Shown: one piece after another, positions 7,529 to 16,123 of the stretch
How the letters are laid out: each line of letters begins with the position of its first letter
Numbering within the stretch: the first letter of the stretch is position 1
Assembly (NCBI RefSeq): GCF_001280005.1
Contig: NZ_LGDW01000500.1
Span: 1-28,370 of the forward strand
Source of the DNA: Streptomyces sp. NRRL WC-3618
GTDB taxonomy: Bacteria > Actinomycetota > Actinomycetes > Streptomycetales > Streptomycetaceae
Reading direction: 5' to 3'
DNA length: 28,370 nt
The notes under the pieces: model-generated
The model's input: only the letters and a program-made list of their open reading frames with translations
Databases searched by the model: none
Told to the model about the DNA's origin: nothing
Program-made: the position numbers and the translations under genes

Positions 7529-9663
7529 CCACCCGTACCGAAAGCGAAGAGATGTCCACAGCCACACCGGCCCCGACCCGGGCGCCGCACAGCGACGTAC
7601 CCACCGGGCACAAGTCGCCCGAGGGACGTGTCGGAGCGGGCCTCTTCGATCCAAAGCAGCTGGTCAAGTCGCTGCCGGACGCCTGCCGCAAGCTCGACCC
7701 GCGGGTGATGGTCAAGTCGCCGGTGATGTTCGTGGTGTGGATCGGGTCCGTGCTGACCACGGTGTTCTCCTTCAAGGACCCCGGCGACTGGTTCGGCTGG
7801 ACCATCAGCGTCTGGCTCTGGCTCACCGTCGTCTTCGCCAACCTCGCGGAGGCGGTCGCCGAGGGGCGCGGGAAGGCGCAGGCGGACACGCTCCGGAAGG
7901 CCAAGACGGACACGGTCGCCCGTCGACTCGACGGTTCCGGTTCCGTGGAGGAGCAGGTGCCCGGTACCGAGCTCAGGATCGGCGACCTGGTCGTGTGCGA
8001 GGCCGGCGACATCATCCCCGGTGACGGGGACGTCGTCGAAGGGGTCGCCTCGGTCGACGAGTCGGCGATCACCGGGGAGTCGGCGCCAGTCATCCGGGAG
8101 TCCGGCGGCGACCGATGCGCTGTCACCGGCGGTACGAAGGTGCTGTCCGACCGGATCGTCGTCAAGATCACGACGAAGCCCGGCGAGACCTTCATCGACC
8201 GCATGATCAGCCTGGTCGAGGGCGCGGCCCGGCAGAAGACGCCCAACGAGATCGCGCTGAACATCCTGCTGGCCTCGCTGACCATCGTGTTCCTGCTCGC
8301 GGTCGCCACCCTGCCGCCGCTCGCGGACTACGCGGGCACCCACCTGACGATGGTCGTGCTGGTCGCGCTGCTGGTCTGTCTCATCCCGACCACCATCGGC
8401 GCCCTGCTCTCCGCGATCGGCATCGCGGGCATGGACCGGCTGGTGCAGCGCAACGTACTGGCCATGTCCGGCAGGGCAGTCGAGGCCGCCGGTGACGTCT
8501 CCACGCTACTGCTCGACAAGACCGGCACCATTACCCTGGGCAACCGCCAGGCCGCCGAGTTCGTGCCGGTGGCCGGGACGACGGAGGCGGCGGTGGCGGA
8601 CGCCGCCCAGCTGTCGTCGCTGGCCGACGAGACGCCCGAGGGCCGCTCCATCGTCGTACTGGCGAAGGAGAAGTACGGGCTGCGTGAGCGCCGGCAGGGT
8701 GAGTTGGCCGGGGCCGAGTGGATCGAGTTCACCGCGCAGACCCGGATGTCGGGGGTCGACGTCGACGGACGCAGGATCCGCAAGGGCGCGGCCGGTTCGG
8801 TCGTCAAGTGGGTCCAGGAGCGCGGCGGCACGGTCGCCGAGGACGCGGGCGCGGCCACCGACCGGATCTCCGGGGCGGGCGGCACCCCCCTGCTGGTCGC
8901 GGTCGAAGACGCCGACGGCGCACGGGTGTTGGGCGTCATCCACCTCAAGGACGTCGTCAAGGAGGGCATGCGGGAGCGGTTCGAGGAGCTGCGCCGCATG
9001 GGCATCAAGACCGTCATGATCACGGGCGACAACCCGTTGACCGCCAAGGCGATCGCCGAGGAGGCGGGCGTCGACGACTTCCTCGCGGAGGCCACTCCCG
9101 AGGACAAGATGGCCCTCATCAAGCGGGAGCAGGCGGGCGGCAAGCTGGTCGCCATGACCGGCGACGGCACCAACGACGCGCCGGCGCTCGCCCAGGCCGA
9201 TGTGGGCGTGGCCATGAACACGGGTACGTCGGCCGCGAAGGAGGCCGGCAACATGGTCGACCTCGACTCGAACCCGACGAAGCTCATCGAGATCGTCGAG
9301 ATCGGCAAGCAACTCCTCATCACCCGGGGCGCGTTGACGACGTTCTCCATCGCCAACGACGTCGCGAAGTACTTCGCGATCATCCCGGCGCTGTTCGCGG
9401 CCGTCTACCCGGGCCTGGACAGGCTCAACATCATGGGCCTGGCCTCGCCCGACTCCGCGATCCTGTCGGCCGTCATCTTCAACGCGCTGATCATCATCGC
9501 GCTGGTGCCGCTGTCCCTGAAGGGCGTTCAGTACCGGCCGGTCAGCGCGGACAGGATGCTGCGCCGCAACCTCACGATCTACGGCATCGGCGGCCTGATC
9601 GCGCCGTTCGTCGGCATCAAGATCATCGACCTGCTCATCTCCCTGATCCCCGGGATCGGTTAG
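7525..9663 (+). CDS. kdpB: KdpB, P-type ATPase subunit
   Basis: The 712-aa protein has all hallmarks of a P-type ATPase: TGES at 183-186 (actuator domain), the phosphorylated aspartate D331 in DKTGTITL, and the hinge GDGTNDAP at 546-553. About seven membrane helices flank these cytoplasmic domains. It hydrolyses ATP to drive high-affinity K+ uptake with KdpA and KdpC. The ATG at 7525 overlaps the kdpA stop; a second in-frame ATG at 7552 is a possible alternative, as the first 30 residues are variable. The stop is 5 bp before kdpC. Confidence 0.97.
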   Translation: MTTRTESEEMSTATPAPTRAPHSDVPTGHKSPEGRVGAGLFDPKQLVKSLPDACRKLDPRVMVKSPVMFVVWIGSVLTTVFSFKDPGDWFGWTISVWLWLTVVFANLAEAVAEGRGKAQADTLRKAKTDTVARRLDGSGSVEEQVPGTELRIGDLVVCEAGDIIPGDGDVVEGVASVDESAITGESAPVIRESGGDRCAVTGGTKVLSDRIVVKITTKPGETFIDRMISLVEGAARQKTPNEIALNILLASLTIVFLLAVATLPPLADYAGTHLTMVVLVALLVCLIPTTIGALLSAIGIAGMDRLVQRNVLAMSGRAVEAAGDVSTLLLDKTGTITLGNRQAAEFVPVAGTTEAAVADAAQLSSLADETPEGRSIVVLAKEKYGLRERRQGELAGAEWIEFTAQTRMSGVDVDGRRIRKGAAGSVVKWVQERGGTVAEDAGAATDRISGAGGTPLLVAVEDADGARVLGVIHLKDVVKEGMRERFEELRRMGIKTVMITGDNPLTAKAIAEEAGVDDFLAEATPEDKMALIKREQAGGKLVAMTGDGTNDAPALAQADVGVAMNTGTSAAKEAGNMVDLDSNPTKLIEIVEIGKQLLITRGALTTFSIANDVAKYFAIIPALFAAVYPGLDRLNIMGLASPDSAILSAVIFNALIIIALVPLSLKGVQYRPVSADRMLRRNLTIYGIGGLIAPFVGIKIIDLLISLIPGIG

Positions 9664-9668
9664 AAGAT

Positions 9669-10364
9669 ATGAACAACTCCGTTGTCAACACAGCCCGGTT
9701 GCTGGGAGCGGGTCTACGCGCCCTTCTGGTGTTGACCGTGCTCACAGGCGTCATCTATCCGCTGGCCGTCACAGGTGTGGCACAGACGGTGTTCAGCGAC
9801 AAGGCGAACGGTTCCGAGATCAAGGCGGACGGCAAGGTCGTCGGCTCCTCGCTCATCGGCCAGTCGTACAACCTGCCGTTGAAGAAGGGCCAGGAGACGC
9901 CCGCCCCCGACCTGAAGTGGTTCCAGGGCCGCCCGCAGAACGGCCTCGGCGGCAACAGCGTCAACACCCGGTACAAGCTGATCCTCTCCGGCGCGACCAA
10001 CCGGTCCGCCGACAACAAGGACCTGATCGCCTGGGTGACCGCCGCCAAGGCCGCCGTCGTCAAGGACAACTCGACCCCCGACCACACGGTCAGGCCGTCC
10101 GAGGTGCCCGCCGACGCGGTCACCTCCTCCGGCTCGGGCCTCGACCCTGACATCTCCCCGGCCTACGCGGACCTCCAGGTCCACCGCATCGCCGAGAAGA
10201 ACGGCCTGACCGTCGCCCAGGTCCAGAAGCTGGTCGCCGACCACACCGACGGCCGCACCCTCGGCTTCATCGGCGAGCCCCGGGTGAACGTCCTGGAGCT
10301 CAACATCGCGCTCAAGGAACTCAAGGCACTCAAGGAACCCGAGGCACTCGGGGCCGGGAGCTGA
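9669..10364 (+). CDS. kdpC: KdpC, accessory subunit of the K+ transporting ATPase
   Basis: The 231-aa protein has one N-terminal membrane helix (about 13-35) and the conserved soluble domain with SLIGQSY, WFQGRPQ, SGSGLDPDISP and VNVLELNIAL. It is slightly longer than the E. coli form because of inserts typical of actinobacteria and an ALKE-rich tail. KdpC raises the K+ and ATP affinity of the complex. Normally kdpD would follow; here only a hairpin and kdpE follow. Confidence 0.96.
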   Translation: MNNSVVNTARLLGAGLRALLVLTVLTGVIYPLAVTGVAQTVFSDKANGSEIKADGKVVGSSLIGQSYNLPLKKGQETPAPDLKWFQGRPQNGLGGNSVNTRYKLILSGATNRSADNKDLIAWVTAAKAAVVKDNSTPDHTVRPSEVPADAVTSSGSGLDPDISPAYADLQVHRIAEKNGLTVAQVQKLVADHTDGRTLGFIGEPRVNVLELNIALKELKALKEPEALGAGS

Positions 10365-10386
10365 TGGCGTTACCCGACCCGCCGGC

Positions 10387-10422
10387 GAGTCGGCGGCCCG
10401 GCACGACCGGGCTCGCCGACTC
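10387..10422 (+). terminator. Hairpin between kdpC and kdpE
   Basis: Arms gagtcggcg + gcccgg and ccgggc + cgccgactc pair over 15 bp with one bulged T and a 5-nt loop. It could end the kdpFABC transcript or lower expression of kdpE. There is no U tract, so terminator function is a guess. It lies where kdpD would be expected. Confidence 0.55.
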
Positions 10423-10481
10423 CCGCGGTCACGAAGCAGGAACGTCCCCACGACGGACGTACGACAGGAAGGCGCACGCCC

Positions 10482-11165
10482 ATGACACGGGTGCTGGTGG
10501 TGGAGGACGACCCGCAGCTCGTACGGGCCCTCGTCATCAATCTCCAGGCACGCCGGTACGGGGTCGACGCGGCCCCCGACGGCGCCACCGCGCTGCGGCT
10601 CGCCGCCGCCCGCCGGCCCGACGTCGTGATGCTCGACCTGGGGCTGCCCGACATGGACGGCATCGAGGTCATCAAGGGCCTGCGTGGCTGGACCCGCGTA
10701 CCCATCCTGGTGCTCTCCGCCCGTCAGGGGTCGGACGAGAAGGTCGCGGCGCTCGGCGCCGGCGCCGACGACTACGTGACCAAGCCGTTCAGCATGGACG
10801 AGCTGCTCGCCCGGCTGCGCGCCGCCGTACGACGCACCGAGGGGACACCGCCCGCCACCGGGGCGACGCTCGTCGAGACGGCGGACTTCACCATCGACCT
10901 GGTGGCCAAGAAGGCCGTACGGGACGGCCGCGACGTACGCCTCACGCCCACCGAGTGGCACCTGCTGGAGATCCTGGTCACCGACCCGGGACGGCTGATC
11001 ACGCAGAAGCACCTGCTCCAGGAGGTCTGGGGCGTCTCCCAGAGCAACAAGACCAACTACCTGCGGGTCTACATGGCCCAACTACGCCGCAAGCTGGAGA
11101 CGGACCCTTCGCACCCCCGCTATCTCATCACTGAGCCCGGCATGGGCTACCGGTTCGAGGGATGA
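10482..11165 (+). CDS. kdpE: KdpE, OmpR-family response regulator
   Basis: The 227-aa protein has a receiver domain (acidic pair at D9-D10, phosphorylation site D52 in LDLGLPDMDG, switch lysine K101 in YVTKPF) and a winged-helix OmpR-type DNA-binding domain (about 130-225, ending MGYRFEG). It is the transcription activator for kdp under low K+. An AGGAAGG site precedes the ATG. No KdpD sensor kinase is encoded in the window, so its phosphate donor must be elsewhere or absent. A TGA overlapping the ATG in another frame (10483-10485) would suit coupling to an upstream ORF, such as a lost kdpD. Confidence 0.93.
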   Translation: MTRVLVVEDDPQLVRALVINLQARRYGVDAAPDGATALRLAAARRPDVVMLDLGLPDMDGIEVIKGLRGWTRVPILVLSARQGSDEKVAALGAGADDYVTKPFSMDELLARLRAAVRRTEGTPPATGATLVETADFTIDLVAKKAVRDGRDVRLTPTEWHLLEILVTDPGRLITQKHLLQEVWGVSQSNKTNYLRVYMAQLRRKLETDPSHPRYLITEPGMGYRFEG

Positions 11166-11183
11166 ACTTCGAGGCGCGAATCG

Positions 11184-11333
11184 ATGGGGGTCTCGGCGCC
11201 TCGGGTTTCCGCGATCGAGCACGGTGAGCTGGACCGTGCGGAAGTGGCCACCCCGCGAGCGTGTGTGGAAGCGCTCGGCGGTCGACTGCGGGTAGTCGCG
11301 GACTTCGGGGACGCCGAGTACACCGTCGCCTGA
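11184..11333 (+). pseudogene. C-terminal remnant of an XRE-type regulator
   Basis: This 49-codon stretch reads MGVSAPRVSAIEHGELDRAE and continues with a VEALGGRLRVVADFGD end. That is the recognition helix and C-terminus of XRE-family regulators, many of which are HigA-like antitoxins. The first half of the helix-turn-helix is missing and no ribosome binding site precedes the ATG. It is therefore a fragment, located right after kdpE. Confidence 0.7.
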
Positions 11334-11542
11334 GGCGCCTGCGTCGGAGGCCGTGCAGTCACTTCGGGAGCGGGCACTCTCCATAACGACAAGGCAGAGT
11401 GTGCCGACTCGCTTTCATACTATGTGCACCTTTGATCGTTCGGCAGGGTTTCTTTCCCCAGGGGTATCGCGGTTGCCCCGTCGAGGAGTCCAATGGTGGG
11501 AGTCAGGCCCTTCGCGCCCACGCCGGTCAGAAGAGGCACGCT

Positions 11543-11974
11543 ATGGATCCATGGCTGATCTGGTTGATCGTCGCGGCCGTGCTGGCTGTGGCGGAGATCT
11601 TCACCCTTACCGCTGCGCTCGGACTGCTGAGCGCGGCCGCGCTGGTCACGGCCGGGTCCGCCGCGGTCGGGATGCCGGTGCCCGTGCAGTTCCTGGTGTT
11701 CACCGTCGTCGCCACGGTCACCGTGCTGTTCGTGCGCCCCGTCGCGCTACGCCACCTGGTCGCGCCCCAAGTGGCGCGGTTCGGCGTGGACGCGCTGGTC
11801 GGCAAGGCCGCCTATGTCGTCTCGGAGGTGACGGGCCTGGGCGGCAGGGTGCGTATCGACGGTGAGGAGTGGACGGCGCGCGCCTACGACGAGACGCTGG
11901 TGATCCCTCCTGGAAAGACCGTCGACGTCATGGAGATCAGCGGCGCCACCGCGATCGTCTACCCCCGGGACTGA
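11543..11974 (+). CDS. NfeD family membrane protein
   Basis: The 143-aa protein has membrane helices in its first 70 residues (DPWLIWLIVAAVLAVAEIF and following) and an OB-fold domain after them (GKAAYVVSEVTGLGGRVRID ... VDVMEISGATAIVYPRD). This is the short NfeD form. NfeD proteins pair with SPFH proteins and are thought to organise membrane microdomains. The next gene, 4 bp downstream, is the SPFH partner. An AGAGG site lies upstream of the ATG. Membrane topology is inferred from hydrophobicity. Confidence 0.92.
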   Translation: MDPWLIWLIVAAVLAVAEIFTLTAALGLLSAAALVTAGSAAVGMPVPVQFLVFTVVATVTVLFVRPVALRHLVAPQVARFGVDALVGKAAYVVSEVTGLGGRVRIDGEEWTARAYDETLVIPPGKTVDVMEISGATAIVYPRD

Positions 11975-11978
11975 AATC

Positions 11979-13025
11979 ATGGAAACCTCGGCGTTCCTCA
12001 TTGCCGGCCTGATCGTCGCGCTGCTCGCGGTCTTCACCGTGGTGCGGGCCGTCCGTATCGTGCCCCAGGCGCGTGCTCGCAACGTCGAGCGGCTCGGCCG
12101 CTACCACCGGACCCTGGATCCCGGCCTCAGCCTCGTCATCCCTTTCGTCGACCGCGTTCATCCGGTGATCGACCTGCGGGAACAGGTCGTTTCCTTCAAA
12201 CCGCAGCCGGTCATCACCGAGGACAACCTGGTCGTAGAGATCGACACCGTGCTCTATTTCCAGGTGACCGACCCACGGGCGGCCTTCTACGAGATCGCGA
12301 ATTTCCTTCAGGCGGTCGAGCAGCTCACCGTCACCACCTTGCGCAACGTCGTGGGTTCCATGGACCTGGAAAAGACCCTCACCTCACGGGACACCATCAA
12401 CAGCCAGCTCCGCGGTGTGCTGGACGAGGCCACCGGAAAGTGGGGGCTGAGGGTCAACCGGGTGGAGATCAAGGCCATCGACCCGCCGCAGTCCATCAAG
12501 GACGCGATGCAGAAGCAGATGCGAGCGGAGCGGGACAAGCGGGCCGCGATTCTCGGGGCCGAGGGGCAGCGTCAGTCGCAGATCCTCACCGCCGAAGGCG
12601 ACAAACAGGCTGCCGTCCTGCGCGCGGAGGGCAACCGTACCGCTGCGATCCTCCAGGCAGAGGGCCAGTCCCGGGCCATCGACGAGGTGTTCCAGGCCGT
12701 ACATCGCAACGACCCCGACCCGAAGCTGCTCGCCTACCAGTACCTTCAGACGCTGCCCCAGCTCGCGCAGGGCTCGGGCAACAACTTCTGGGTGATCCCC
12801 AGCGAGATCACCTCCGCACTCCAGGGCATGTCCCGCGCCTTCACCGAGGTGCTGCCCCAGTCGCCGGCCACCCGCGAGAAACCCTCGGACGACATGGCTG
12901 CCGAGGCCGCCAACGACAAGGCCCAGGCCGCCGAAGCGGCTGCCGAGGCCCTCGCCGAAGCAGCGAAGGCGGAGCGCGTCACCCCCGGTGCCCTCCCGGA
13001 TCAACTCGGAAAGACGTCACCGTGA
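11979..13025 (+). CDS. SPFH/Band 7 (slipin-like) membrane protein
   Basis: The 348-aa protein has an N-terminal membrane helix (about 5-25), then the slipin opening RIVPQARARNVERLGRYHRT, the SPFH domain to about 190, and a helical region rich in AEG repeats that probably forms a coiled coil. An Ala/Glu-rich tail (about 305-335) ends the protein. Such proteins assemble into membrane scaffolds. It is co-transcribed with the NfeD gene 4 bp upstream, the standard pairing. Confidence 0.93.
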   Translation: METSAFLIAGLIVALLAVFTVVRAVRIVPQARARNVERLGRYHRTLDPGLSLVIPFVDRVHPVIDLREQVVSFKPQPVITEDNLVVEIDTVLYFQVTDPRAAFYEIANFLQAVEQLTVTTLRNVVGSMDLEKTLTSRDTINSQLRGVLDEATGKWGLRVNRVEIKAIDPPQSIKDAMQKQMRAERDKRAAILGAEGQRQSQILTAEGDKQAAVLRAEGNRTAAILQAEGQSRAIDEVFQAVHRNDPDPKLLAYQYLQTLPQLAQGSGNNFWVIPSEITSALQGMSRAFTEVLPQSPATREKPSDDMAAEAANDKAQAAEAAAEALAEAAKAERVTPGALPDQLGKTSP

Positions 13026-13042
13026 TCGGCCGTACGTTTTCC

Positions 13043-13069
13043 GCGCTGCCTGCGCTGCCTGCGCTGCCT
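13043..13069. repeat. Three 9-bp tandem repeats
   Basis: The unit gcgctgcct occurs three times in a row between the convergent slipin and TerD-family genes. No role is apparent. Confidence 0.6.
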
Positions 13070-13073
13070 GCGG

Positions 13074-13607
13074 TCAGCGCGGTGAGACGCTGCCCATCTC
13101 CGCGGTGAAGACCACGGGTTCGCTGTCGAACCCTCTGACCATCTCGCGAAATTCCCACGCCCCGGAGGCGCCACGAACGAACTCCGCGACGGTCGTGGCC
13201 GTGGATCCGGCGACCTGCGCAAACTCGTCCTTCAGCAGCTCCCGGTACCCCTCGACGACCAGCACTCCGGCATTCGACAGGTCGCCGAAGGTCAGGGGGC
13301 CGTTGTTCTGGTGGATGGCCACTCCCACAACCACCCGTGCGAAGGAGGACGCGAGGCGATCAAGTTCCAGTGTCATCGCTTCGACATAGCCGAAGCCCTG
13401 ACCGGTCTGGCTGTGCCGGCCCATGTTGATGGTGCCGTCCGGTGAGCGGCTGTCGAAGTGGACGACGTACACCGGCCGCCCGTAGGGGGCGTCCACCGAG
13501 TACGTGGCGGCGATGATGTCGAGATGACGAGGTGGCTGATTCCAGGGACTCGGATCCCACTTGAGCCGTACCTCAGCCTTCCCAACTCCCGCGCTGTCGC
13601 TGCTCAC
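13074..13607 (-). CDS. TerD family protein
   Basis: The 177-aa protein carries the TerD-like fold: VRLKWDPSPW, then the blocks LDIIAATYSVD, PDGTINMGRHSQTGQGFGY, ARVVVGVAIHQNN and a FVRGASGAWEFREMVRGF end. TerD proteins bind calcium and are linked to tellurite resistance and stress; the exact role is unknown. The GTG at 13607 is chosen because the family N-terminus starts there with GGCGG upstream; the longer frame reading to 14033 is antisense to nothing recognisable and crosses an SDR fragment. The gene converges with the slipin gene and stands alone. Confidence 0.85.
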   Translation of the reverse strand: MSSDSAGVGKAEVRLKWDPSPWNQPPRHLDIIAATYSVDAPYGRPVYVVHFDSRSPDGTINMGRHSQTGQGFGYVEAMTLELDRLASSFARVVVGVAIHQNNGPLTFGDLSNAGVLVVEGYRELLKDEFAQVAGSTATTVAEFVRGASGAWEFREMVRGFDSEPVVFTAEMGSVSPR

Positions 13608-13769
13608 CGGACTACCGCCTATCCCGTACCGAGCTAATACGGGATGGCCCCCGCATGGCCAAGTATGGCTGTCGGCGCAGCTGTTGAAGCACGGGCGTCG
13701 GCTCGCCCGTCGGTCGGTGAAGGACATGCGTTTCCGTGATCCTCGATGGCGCCCCGACCGCCGCTGGCA

Positions 13770-13932
13770 CCGGGTTGTGCGGTGAGCGGATGCCGATGTC
13801 GGTGGCGATCGCTCCGGGGTGGAAGGACGAGGCGGTGACACCTGTGCCGTGTGCGCGCCGCGCGAGTTCCCGCGTGAAGAGGACCGTGGCGAGCTTCGAT
13901 GCCGCGTACGCCCCCTGGGAGCCGTATGGGCG
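13770..13932 (-). pseudogene. Short-chain dehydrogenase fragment
   Basis: The minus strand encodes RPYGSQGAYAASKLATVLFT followed by RELARR, and then FHPGAIATDIG. This is the YxxxK active-site region and the next strand of a classical SDR oxidoreductase. The Rossmann N-terminus is missing: an in-frame stop lies just upstream. The C-terminal part loses similarity after about 13785. It is a broken gene. Confidence 0.7.
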
Positions 13933-13939
13933 GTGGGAT

Positions 13940-14119
13940 CTATGTTCGGAAGATCACAAAGTGCTGGTCCGAGCTGCAGACTTCGATCTCCATGACGGGC
14001 AGCCTGGTGCCCAAGTCGGTGGGCGCGGCGCAATACCGCGACTCGAGATCGAGAGATCCCTGCGGGCTCCGCTCAACCGAGTTTCGACGCTCCAGCCCCC
14101 TGCTGACCACGGACCCCAT
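13940..14119 (-). CDS. Unrecognised 59-aa ORF
   Basis: An ATG at 14119 opens a 59-codon frame with protein-like composition (middle part DLESRYCAAPTDLGTRLPVM, end SSDQHFVIFRT). It resembles no family I know and has no clear ribosome binding site. It ends only 8 bp before the SDR fragment and may itself be a piece of a longer lost gene. Several competing frames exist here. Confidence 0.25.
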   Translation of the reverse strand: MGSVVSRGLERRNSVERSPQGSLDLESRYCAAPTDLGTRLPVMEIEVCSSDQHFVIFRT

Positions 14120-14325
14120 GCACTCGTGTGTACGAGCCCGTGAGCAGGTGTCGACGGCGCGGCCGGCCCGGAGCTGCCCGGGTCGTCAGACGGGCCCGAC
14201 ATCAGGTGGCCTCTGCGCACCGGGTGTCAGACCAGGGCTGGGGAACACTCTCGCTGCTGTTGAAGTGGAAAGTCACCCGCCACACAGGCGATCACCAGCC
14301 TCGCTGGGGTGTGACCGGGCCGTGA

Positions 14326-14362
14326 GCAGCCGGCGATGAAGCGCGTCTTCATCGCCGGCTGC
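14326..14362. terminator. Strong 16-bp hairpin terminator
   Basis: A perfect inverted repeat, gcagccggcgatgaag at 14326-14341 and its complement at 14347-14362, encloses a 5-nt loop. It stands 14 bp beyond the stop of the minus-strand AbiEii-like pseudogene and most likely terminates it. Confidence 0.8.
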
Positions 14363-14375
14363 GCCTTTGCAGTCT

Positions 14376-15118
14376 TCAGTCTTCGTGTGGAGGCTCCAGC
14401 TCCTGGATTCGTTCACCGATATCGTCGGCCCAAGATTGTGCCCACCGACGCAGCTCGGTGATCGCTGGCTCGTCGAGCCCGTAGGCGACAAATTCCGTGT
14501 CGTCGATCCAGTCGGCCCCGACCAACCGTGCCTGAAGCTCGCAGAGGTCGAAGGAGTCGCGGGCGTGGCGCCGTCCAAGCTCTTCCAACTCGATGTGGCT
14601 CCAGCGGTCGGCCGCGGCCTGTACGTCGACCAGATCTCTGGCCAGTCCGCGGTCGGCCAGTGCGCGAACCTTGGTGCCGACGACATATAGCCGCCGGTAA
14701 GCGCCAGAGGGTAGACACCACCCACGTCGAGGACATCCGCAAGCAGGCGACGGTGCAGATCCGTGAGGTTCACGGCAGCGGCCCGGGCTTCGTGAGCCAG
14801 CTCGTCGAAGGAGCTCTCCCACACCTCCCGGACATCACGGCTGACCAGGGTGCGCAGGGTGGGCCACAGGCTGACCAGAAGGTCGCGATTAAGGAACCGG
14901 ATCAGATCGTCTTGCAGTCCCTCGGCCAGAACGATCCGGTAGTAGCTCATCCGCAGCCGCGGCTGATCGAGATCGAACGTGGTCAGCCCCGACCATGCCA
15001 GATGCAGCGGCAATGCCACCGTGCCGTGCTGAGGGCCGACGAGCTCGGAGAGCGCGGCAGGCGCACGCCGAGCGAACCTGGCACGGCGAAGATCAGAGAG
15101 ACCGGGCTGTGTTGCCAT
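14376..15118 (-). pseudogene. AbiEii-like nucleotidyltransferase toxin with partner domain, catalytic core deleted
   Basis: From the ATG at 15118 the first 115 codons encode a domain typical of the ORF upstream of such toxins (HLAWSGLTTFDLDQPRLRMS). From a GTG near 14773 the frame continues as the toxin start (LTDLHRRLLADVL ... YPLALTGGY). At about 14687 homology jumps to the toxin C-terminus in another frame (VVGTKVRALADRGLARDLVD to the stop at 14376). The intervening part, including the GSxxxxDxD nucleotidyltransferase motif, is gone. Frame one stays open to 14273 but is nonsense there. AbiEii toxins inactivate tRNAs or other targets by nucleotide transfer; this one should be inactive. The deletion and frameshift are seen; the size of the missing part (roughly 100 residues) is estimated from the family. 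Confidence 0.7.
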
Positions 15119-15124
15119 ACGTCG

Positions 15125-15156
15125 ATTATCCAGGAAGAGCCTGCGGTGGGGCTCTT
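15125..15156 (-). promoter_or_regulatory. Possible leaderless promoter and inverted repeat
   Basis: On the minus strand GATAAT (15125-15130) lies 6 nt before the ATG at 15118, suggesting a leaderless start. A 7-bp inverted repeat, aagagcc/ggctctt, spans 15135-15156 over the spacer and -35 region. Antitoxins of AbiE type autoregulate through such repeats. No good -35 box is visible. Confidence 0.4.
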
Positions 15157-15288
15157 TGATCCGCAGACCGGCGCAGCCCTTATCAGCTACCCCATTAACA
15201 AGCAATTTTCTTCGCCTCCTGGCGACTGGGCCACCAGAGAGAGGGGTGACAGGCTGAAATAGCTGATCAGCGCTTTGAAGATCCCTGA

Positions 15289-15513
15289 TTCAAGGAGTAC
15301 GCCCGCGGCACCGCCGTTCCTTCCCTCAGCGCCGCCACACTGGCACTTCTGCCCGTACCGCTGCCTCCCCTTGCTCACCAGCGGCGAATCAGTGCCGCGC
15401 TGGATGCCGTGGACGCGCAGATCACTGCGCACCGCGAACTCATCCAGGCCGCGACTCACCACCGCAGCACACTCGCCGCGCATTTGCTGACCGGTGTCCT
15501 GGTCTCCGAATGA
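15289..15513 (+). pseudogene. C-terminus of a type I restriction specificity subunit (HsdS)
   Basis: The frame encodes FKEYARGTAVPSLSAATL, then VPLPPLAHQRRISAALDAVD and a helix AQITAHRELIQAAT that ends AHLLTGVLVSE. This is the end of a target-recognition domain and the conserved helix of HsdS proteins. A stop lies immediately upstream in frame, and neither the first recognition domain nor hsdM or hsdR is present. It is a relic of a type I restriction-modification system. Confidence 0.75.
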
Positions 15514-15555
15514 CGCACTTCTCTCCTTTCAGTCCGTCCGCGAAGGAAGACTTTT

Positions 15556-15768
15556 GTGAATGCTCCGCCGTCCGAGCCACGATCTGGAACGAGGTATCTG
15601 TGGCTCCTCGTGGCAGCGCTGTTCTCGCTCGTGGTGGCTCTTGTCGCCGGGATCCTGAAGACCAGCACCGGAGCCGCATTCGCTGAGGCAGTCCTTAACG
15701 GCGGCACTGCCTTTGCCACGTCGATGGGCCTCTGCGTGCTTGTCCTGTCTGCAGCTGGCCAATTCTGA
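15556..15768 (+). CDS. Small two-helix membrane protein
   Basis: The 70-aa ORF starts with GTG, preceded by an AAGGAAG site. It has two hydrophobic stretches (WLLVAALFSLVVALVAGIL near residues 16-34 and ATSMGLCVLVLSAAGQF at the end). No family is recognised. It starts just after the HsdS remnant and no partner gene is obvious. Good ribosome binding site and hydrophobic pattern support it being real. Confidence 0.6.
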   Translation: MNAPPSEPRSGTRYLWLLVAALFSLVVALVAGILKTSTGAAFAEAVLNGGTAFATSMGLCVLVLSAAGQF

Positions 15769-16123
15769 ACGAGCTGACATGCCGTAGATACCTTCCCTCT
15801 GAGGTGGTCGTGAGGTCGGATAACACCGCCGTTGAACGTGGGTGTCTGCTCTTACGGGCACGCTGTGGGCACGGGCGCCACTGGCAGCCGGGCCATACGC
15901 GCGCGCGACGCCTGCGCCGGCCGGACCGCATTGTCTCTCGGGCTGGTCCGGAGCGTTCGTCGCGACTGCGAGGTTGCGGTGCTCGCCCTCGGCCCCAAGC
16001 ATGGCCTCAGGGGAACAGCGGCAGAGCCCCTCGGAGGGGCACGTCCCGGGAAGAAATGAGAGCCATGACGTTTCTTGCGGTCAGGTCCGCCGGGCGTCGC
16101 CTGACAAGGTGCACTCGACCGGC
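15769..16123. other. Intergenic region without a recognised gene
   Basis: Several open frames cross this stretch, including an N-terminal extension of the next gene, but none shows a known motif or a good start. No clear promoter or hairpin was identified. Confidence 0.5.

Noticed and set aside
9714..11081. Minus-strand frame of 455 codons opposite kdpC and kdpE
   Set aside because: Shadow frame; both opposite genes are clearly real.
11440..11475. SigB-type promoter before NfeD (GTTT and GGGTAT)
   Set aside because: The boxes are only about 10 bp apart instead of 14-16, so the match fails.
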